The translations under genes were made by a program, and so were the position numbers. A DNA stretch of 7,993 bases, taken from contig JAEZHY010000176.1 of NCBI GenBank assembly GCA_023416335.1, positions 1-7,993 on the forward strand, given 5' to 3'. The DNA comes from Pseudomonadota bacterium (GTDB taxonomy: Bacteria; Desulfobacterota; Syntrophobacteria; Syntrophobacterales; Syntrophobacteraceae). The notes under the pieces were generated by a model, which saw only the letters and a list, made by a program, of their open reading frames with translations, did no database searches and was not told the origin of the DNA. Shown here in pieces: positions 5,492-7,993 of this stretch. Position 1 is the first letter of the stretch. Each line of letters starts with the position of its first letter.

Positions 5492-6850
5492 ATGAAAAAA
5501 ATTCTGATAATAGATGACGACAACTCGCTTGCCCGAACGCTGGAGCTATATTTCCAGACCAAAGGATACCAGGTGCTGGTAGCTCCGGATGCTCGCAAAG
5601 GTCTGGATATCTGGCGTGAGCACGATCCCGATTTGATCCTGCTCGACGTCCAGTTGCCCGGCCTGGACGGTCCCAAAGCCCTCATGAAAGCCAAAGAAGA
5701 GGACCTCTCCGGCGATGTGATCATGATCACCGCGTTCCAGGACATGGAGGCAACCCTTGCCGCCATCCAGTCCGGCGCCGTTGACTATCTGTATAAGCCT
5801 CTCGACCTGGACTTCCTGGACATACTCCTGGAAAAGACCCTGATTCGGCGCGAGGAACGTCGCAAGATTCAGCGGCTCAGCCATGTTGTCTCGGACAGCT
5901 TCAAACCCAATCAGATAATTGGTAAAAGCACCGCCACAATGACCGTGCTCAAGGACATAGCGCGTGTCGCCCAAACCCCTGTAACGGTTCTTATCGAAGG
6001 CGAGACAGGTACAGGCAAGGAACTCGTCGCCCGAACGATTCACCAGCAATCCTCACCCGACGAGCCGTTTGTCGCCATCAACTGCGCCGCAGTCGTGCCC
6101 AGCCTTCTTGAGAGCGAACTCTTCGGCCATGAGAAAGGCGCATTCACGGGAGCGCACCAGAGAAAGCTCGGCAAACTCGAACTGGCCGGTACCGGAACCG
6201 TCTTCCTCGACGAAATCGGGGAACTGCCGCTCGAAATTCAGGCCAAGTTCCTGCGGGTCCTTCAGGAACGGGAGTTTCAGAGAGTCGGTGGAGTAAAGGA
6301 CATCCCCTTCAATGCCCGGCTCCTTGCCGCAACCAACCGGGACATGGGGGATATGGTCTCCAGGGGAACTTTCCGGGAGGACCTTTATTTCAGGCTCAAG
6401 GTCTATGTCATCCATGTTCCGCCCCTTCGGGAACGCCCCGAGGATATCGTGCACCTGGCCGAATACCTGGTCGCGAGCATGAATGCCGAACTCAACCGGA
6501 ACATCAAACGGATTCCCCTCGATTACCTCGATGCAATGAAAGCTTACGGCTGGCCGGGCAATGTCAGAGAACTGGAAAACGTGCTGCGCAGGGCCATGAT
6601 CACATCCACCGGTGAGGTCCTGGAGATGGATACCTGTGTATTGCAGAAGGGAACTCCCTCGCCGCAGACCGGTGCCGAGTCTGAATCCGAAGGGCTGGAA
6701 AGCCTGGAGGAACTGGAAAAGAAACATATCGTGAGAACACTTGCCCACACCGGCGGCAATTACGGCGAGGCATGCAGGATCCTCGGCATCACCAGGCCCA
6801 CCCTGCGGAAAAAGATACTCGACTACGGGCTGAAGGACAGTGAACAGTGA
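5492..6850 (+). CDS. NtrC-family sigma-54-dependent response regulator
   Basis: The product is 452 residues, full length for the AtoC/ZraR/NtrC class. When phosphorylated it assembles into a ring, hydrolyses ATP and remodels sigma-54 RNA polymerase. The receiver (about 1-120) has acidic residues D8/D9, phosphoacceptor D52 in LLDVQLPG, T80 and K102. The AAA+ domain (about 140-370) has Walker A GETGTGKE (170-177), the sigma-54 contact loop GAFTGA (216-221), Walker B VFLDE (237-241) and the FREDLYFRL arginine region (294-302), then GWPGNVREL (353-361). The C-terminus is a Fis-type helix-turn-helix (about 410-445, NYGEACRILGITRPTLRKKI). The start ATG directly follows the kinase stop at 5489-5491. 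Every motif needed for activation is intact. A likely target is the sigma-54-like promoter at 3053-3068. The stop codon lies inside a threefold CAGTGA(A/G) tandem repeat. Confidence 0.96.
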   Translation: MKKILIIDDDNSLARTLELYFQTKGYQVLVAPDARKGLDIWREHDPDLILLDVQLPGLDGPKALMKAKEEDLSGDVIMITAFQDMEATLAAIQSGAVDYLYKPLDLDFLDILLEKTLIRREERRKIQRLSHVVSDSFKPNQIIGKSTATMTVLKDIARVAQTPVTVLIEGETGTGKELVARTIHQQSSPDEPFVAINCAAVVPSLLESELFGHEKGAFTGAHQRKLGKLELAGTGTVFLDEIGELPLEIQAKFLRVLQEREFQRVGGVKDIPFNARLLAATNRDMGDMVSRGTFREDLYFRLKVYVIHVPPLRERPEDIVHLAEYLVASMNAELNRNIKRIPLDYLDAMKAYGWPGNVRELENVLRRAMITSTGEVLEMDTCVLQKGTPSPQTGAESESEGLESLEELEKKHIVRTLAHTGGNYGEACRILGITRPTLRKKILDYGLKDSEQ

Positions 6851-6858
6851 GCAGTGAA
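6838..6858 (+). repeat. Three tandem 7-bp repeats across the stop codon
   Basis: CAGTGAA, CAGTGAG and CAGTGAA follow each other without a gap at 6838-6858. The second unit supplies the TGA stop (6848-6850) of the response regulator. A slippage change of one unit would shift the frame, but only at the last two or three residues. Confidence 0.7.
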
Positions 6859-6907
6859 CTGAAAAACAAGGTTTGCACGGCCCGCGCCGTCGATGCGGTT
6901 TGAACGA

Positions 6908-6925
6908 GAATGAAAGCTTTCATTC
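6908..6925. repeat. 18-bp perfect palindrome
   Basis: GAATGAAAG and CTTTCATTC abut with no spacer, about 58 bases after the regulator gene. The TGAAAG/CTTTCA half-sites also occur in the inverted repeat at 2879-2899, but with different spacing. It could be an operator or part of the adjacent repeat cluster. Confidence 0.5.
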
Positions 6926-6937
6926 CCGCTGAGTTGC

Positions 6938-6981
6938 GGCATGGTTTCCTGACCGTGCCGGCGCGGTCGGGAAACCGCGCC
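6938..6981. repeat. Head-to-head REP-like pair (copies E and C)
   Basis: Two 22-nt units of the window's REP-like family abut exactly in opposite orientation: 6938-6959 (minus; one stem mismatch) and 6960-6981 (plus; GGCGCGGT, loop CGGGAA, ACCGCGCC). Together they can also form a larger hairpin in which GGTTTCCTGACCG (6943-6955) pairs with the downstream copy, with one G-T wobble. Such paired units after a gene resemble BIME structures, which can stabilise mRNA ends; that role is inferred. Confidence 0.65.
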
Positions 6982-6996
6982 TCAACATTTTGAAGG

Positions 6997-7063
6997 GAAC
7001 CCATCGCTCTTGAGCCGCTCGCATCTCCGTCATCCCGGCAGGTATTTGAGCCGGGATCCAGTG
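6997..7063. repeat. Rearranged fragment of the composite repeat (copy C)
   Basis: GAACCCATCG (6997-7006) matches block one of copies A and B. Then 7028-7060 reads CGTCATCCCGGCAGG...TTGAGCCGGGATC, the reverse complement of the block-two start at 373 and 2593. CCCGGC and GCCGGG flank it as a small stem. The modules are again in a different order and orientation. Confidence 0.55.
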
Positions 7064-7142
7064 TTTATGAGGCTCCGGATTACAAATGATCCGCTAAAAG
7101 CCTCTTATAAAACTTCAATTGAGTGGACGGCAAGCGGCGTAG

Positions 7143-7171
7143 GGTGGGCACAAAGCTTCACCGTGCCCACC
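7143..7171. repeat. GGTGGGCAC hairpin
   Basis: GGTGGGCAC (7143-7151) and GTGCCCACC (7163-7171) make a perfect 9-bp stem with an 11-nt loop. The GTAGGGTGGGCA...TGCCCACC form resembles small dispersed palindromes common in many bacteria. The right arm is shared with the start of the duplicated unit at 7356. Confidence 0.6.
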
Positions 7172-7311
7172 GTCCGTTCCCTTGGATCATAGTTCATCGG
7201 GATGGCCGGGTGGTGGGCACCCCAAATACCGGAACTTAGGGGTGGAGGTTAGTTCCCCTGGCGAAAAACTGCAAGAGCGAAACGATACTGTCTGTCGAGC
7301 CTCTTGCCTCC

Positions 7312-7343
7312 GGCACGGGCAACAAAAAGACGTTGCCCGTGTC
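7312..7343. repeat. Hairpin 1 with AAAAAGAC loop
   Basis: CACGGGCAAC (7314-7323) pairs perfectly with GTTGCCCGTG (7332-7341) around loop AAAAAGAC. Two further outer pairs (G-T, G-C) extend it to 12. It is related to hairpin 2 at 7416-7447. Confidence 0.75.
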
Positions 7344-7415
7344 ACCCAGCATTATCGTGCCCACCGTTCCCTCCCTTTGGTTCTGGGCTCATTGGACTGG
7401 CCGGGAACTGAGGGT

Positions 7416-7447
7416 GGCCCAGGCAGCGTCTTTTTGCTGCCTGGGTC
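7416..7447. repeat. Hairpin 2 with GTCTTTTT loop
   Basis: CCCAGGCAGC (7418-7427) pairs perfectly with GCTGCCTGGG (7436-7445) around loop GTCTTTTT, the exact reverse complement of the hairpin 1 loop. Compared with hairpin 1, three left-arm bases differ and all three are compensated in the right arm. The T-run is in the loop, so this is not an intrinsic terminator. Confidence 0.75.
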
Positions 7448-7512
7448 CGAAGGACAGGAGGGACCGGAGGTTGGTTCCCCGGCGAAAAACTGCAAGACGG
7501 AGATGATTTCAC

Positions 7513-7993
7513 ATGCAGGAGAAAAGCTCCTTTCGCATAAAAGGGATGTGCTGCGGGGACGAAATCGAGGCGCTCAAGGCAGCGGTTGCCCCGATTGTCG
7601 GGGGCAGGGAACGGCTTTCATTCGATCTTCTCCAGAGTCAAATGATTGTTTCCGGTCCGGTTGACGACGGCACGGTAGAGAAGATCCGGGCGGCGGTTGC
7701 CTCGACCGGCATGGAAGCGGTTCCGGCAGGCGAGGCCTGCGCGGGTGCGTGCCCGGTTGAGGAAGGTGTCTGGGAAAAGCACGGAAGGCTTTTCGCCTGC
7801 ATCGCAAGCGCCGTCTTCATGATCGCCGCCTTTTCCCTTCACGCTCTCGACCGCGGCAGCATCCTGGAAACCCTGGCAGACGCATCCGGCGACCCCGCCC
7901 CTGCTCTTGCAATCGTTCTTTACCTTGCCGGAATCGTTGCCGGCGGATGGTACATATTCCCCAAGGCCCTGTTTGCCGCGAAGAGGCTGCGGC
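7513..7993 (+). CDS. Heavy-metal-translocating P1B-type ATPase, N-terminal part
   Basis: The gene runs off the right edge; 160 codons are visible. This family uses ATP to export soft or transition metal ions across the inner membrane. Residues 5-70 form a metal-binding (HMA) domain: FRIKGMCCGDEIEALKAAV at 7-25, with CCxxE (C13, C14, E17) in place of the usual CxxC. CCxxE occurs in Zn/Cd/Pb-type P1B pumps, including plant HMA2/HMA4, so zinc, cadmium or lead is more likely than copper. A second Cys pair (C76, C80) follows. Hydrophobic segments at about 93-110 and 130-150 are the first membrane helices. The DKTGT site, the CPC-type membrane motif and the ATP domain lie outside the window, so completeness cannot be judged. 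ATG 7513 is the first start after in-frame TGA 7504-7506, with GGAG at 7499-7502. It faces the same way as the two-component operon, but 660 bases of repeats separate them. Confidence 0.88.
   Translation, partial: MQEKSSFRIKGMCCGDEIEALKAAVAPIVGGRERLSFDLLQSQMIVSGPVDDGTVEKIRAAVASTGMEAVPAGEACAGACPVEEGVWEKHGRLFACIASAVFMIAAFSLHALDRGSILETLADASGDPAPALAIVLYLAGIVAGGWYIFPKALFAAKRLR

Larger units (their letters stand above)
7162..7497. repeat. Diverged tandem duplication before the ATPase gene
   Basis: Unit 1 (about 7162-7276) and unit 2 (about 7356-7497) both begin CGTGCCCACCGT, share a TGGCCGGG segment and end with the identical 16 bases GCGAAAAACTGCAAGA (7261-7276 and 7482-7497). Unit 2 carries an extra hairpin (7416-7447), and another hairpin lies between the units (7312-7343). 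The end of unit 2 runs up to the ribosome-binding site of the ATPase gene, so the duplication forms its leader. No gene is called; open frames at 7010-7192 and 7182-7664 have repeat-like translations, and the second overlaps the ATPase gene out of frame. Confidence 0.6.

Noticed and set aside
6053..6748. Minus-strand frame of 231 codons
   Set aside because: Shadow of the response regulator, which has all AAA+ and HTH motifs intact.
7418..7445. Intrinsic terminator
   Set aside because: The T-run is in the loop, not after the stem, on either strand.

Overview
The window looks like a GC-rich Deltaproteobacteria (Desulfobacterota) chromosome, perhaps a Syntrophobacter- or Geobacter-like relative. 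This is inferred from the protein style, the sigma-54/NtrC regulation and the abundance of small dispersed palindromic repeats; no taxonomic marker gene is present.

Layout. (1) Positions 1-466 have no convincing gene and hold hairpins and a dispersed composite repeat. (2) Positions 467-1504 are the C-terminal end of an Rhs/YD-repeat polymorphic toxin. Its 5' part is missing and its frame is broken three times; each break is repaired by adding one C to an ACC run. A 120-residue protein with two membrane segments follows (1567-1929) and is in the place of an immunity gene. A 15-bp direct repeat (147-161 and 2031-2045) brackets this AT-richer block. (3) Positions 1930-2870 are decayed accessory DNA, with a possible transposase scrap and a second copy of the composite repeat. 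(4) Positions 2879-6850 look like a coherent regulatory unit: a 9+9 bp inverted repeat, a close match to a sigma-54 (-24/-12) promoter, a secreted Cys/Met/His-rich 88-residue protein, then a sensor histidine kinase and an NtrC-type response regulator that abut without a gap. (5) Positions 6851-7512 are a repeat-packed spacer with a head-to-head REP pair, a diverged duplication and two hairpins whose 8-nt loops are exact reverse complements. (6) Positions 7513-7993 begin a P1B-type heavy-metal ATPase with a CCxxE metal-binding motif; it runs off the window.

Working model (inference). The histidine kinase senses an envelope signal through a periplasmic double-Cache-like domain and phosphorylates the NtrC-type regulator. 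The regulator would bind an upstream site, possibly the inverted repeat at 2879-2899, and activate sigma-54 RNA polymerase at 3053-3068 to make the small metal-binding protein. The downstream metal-exporting ATPase suggests a metal-stress theme for the right half. The left half is a separate, degraded polymorphic-toxin island.
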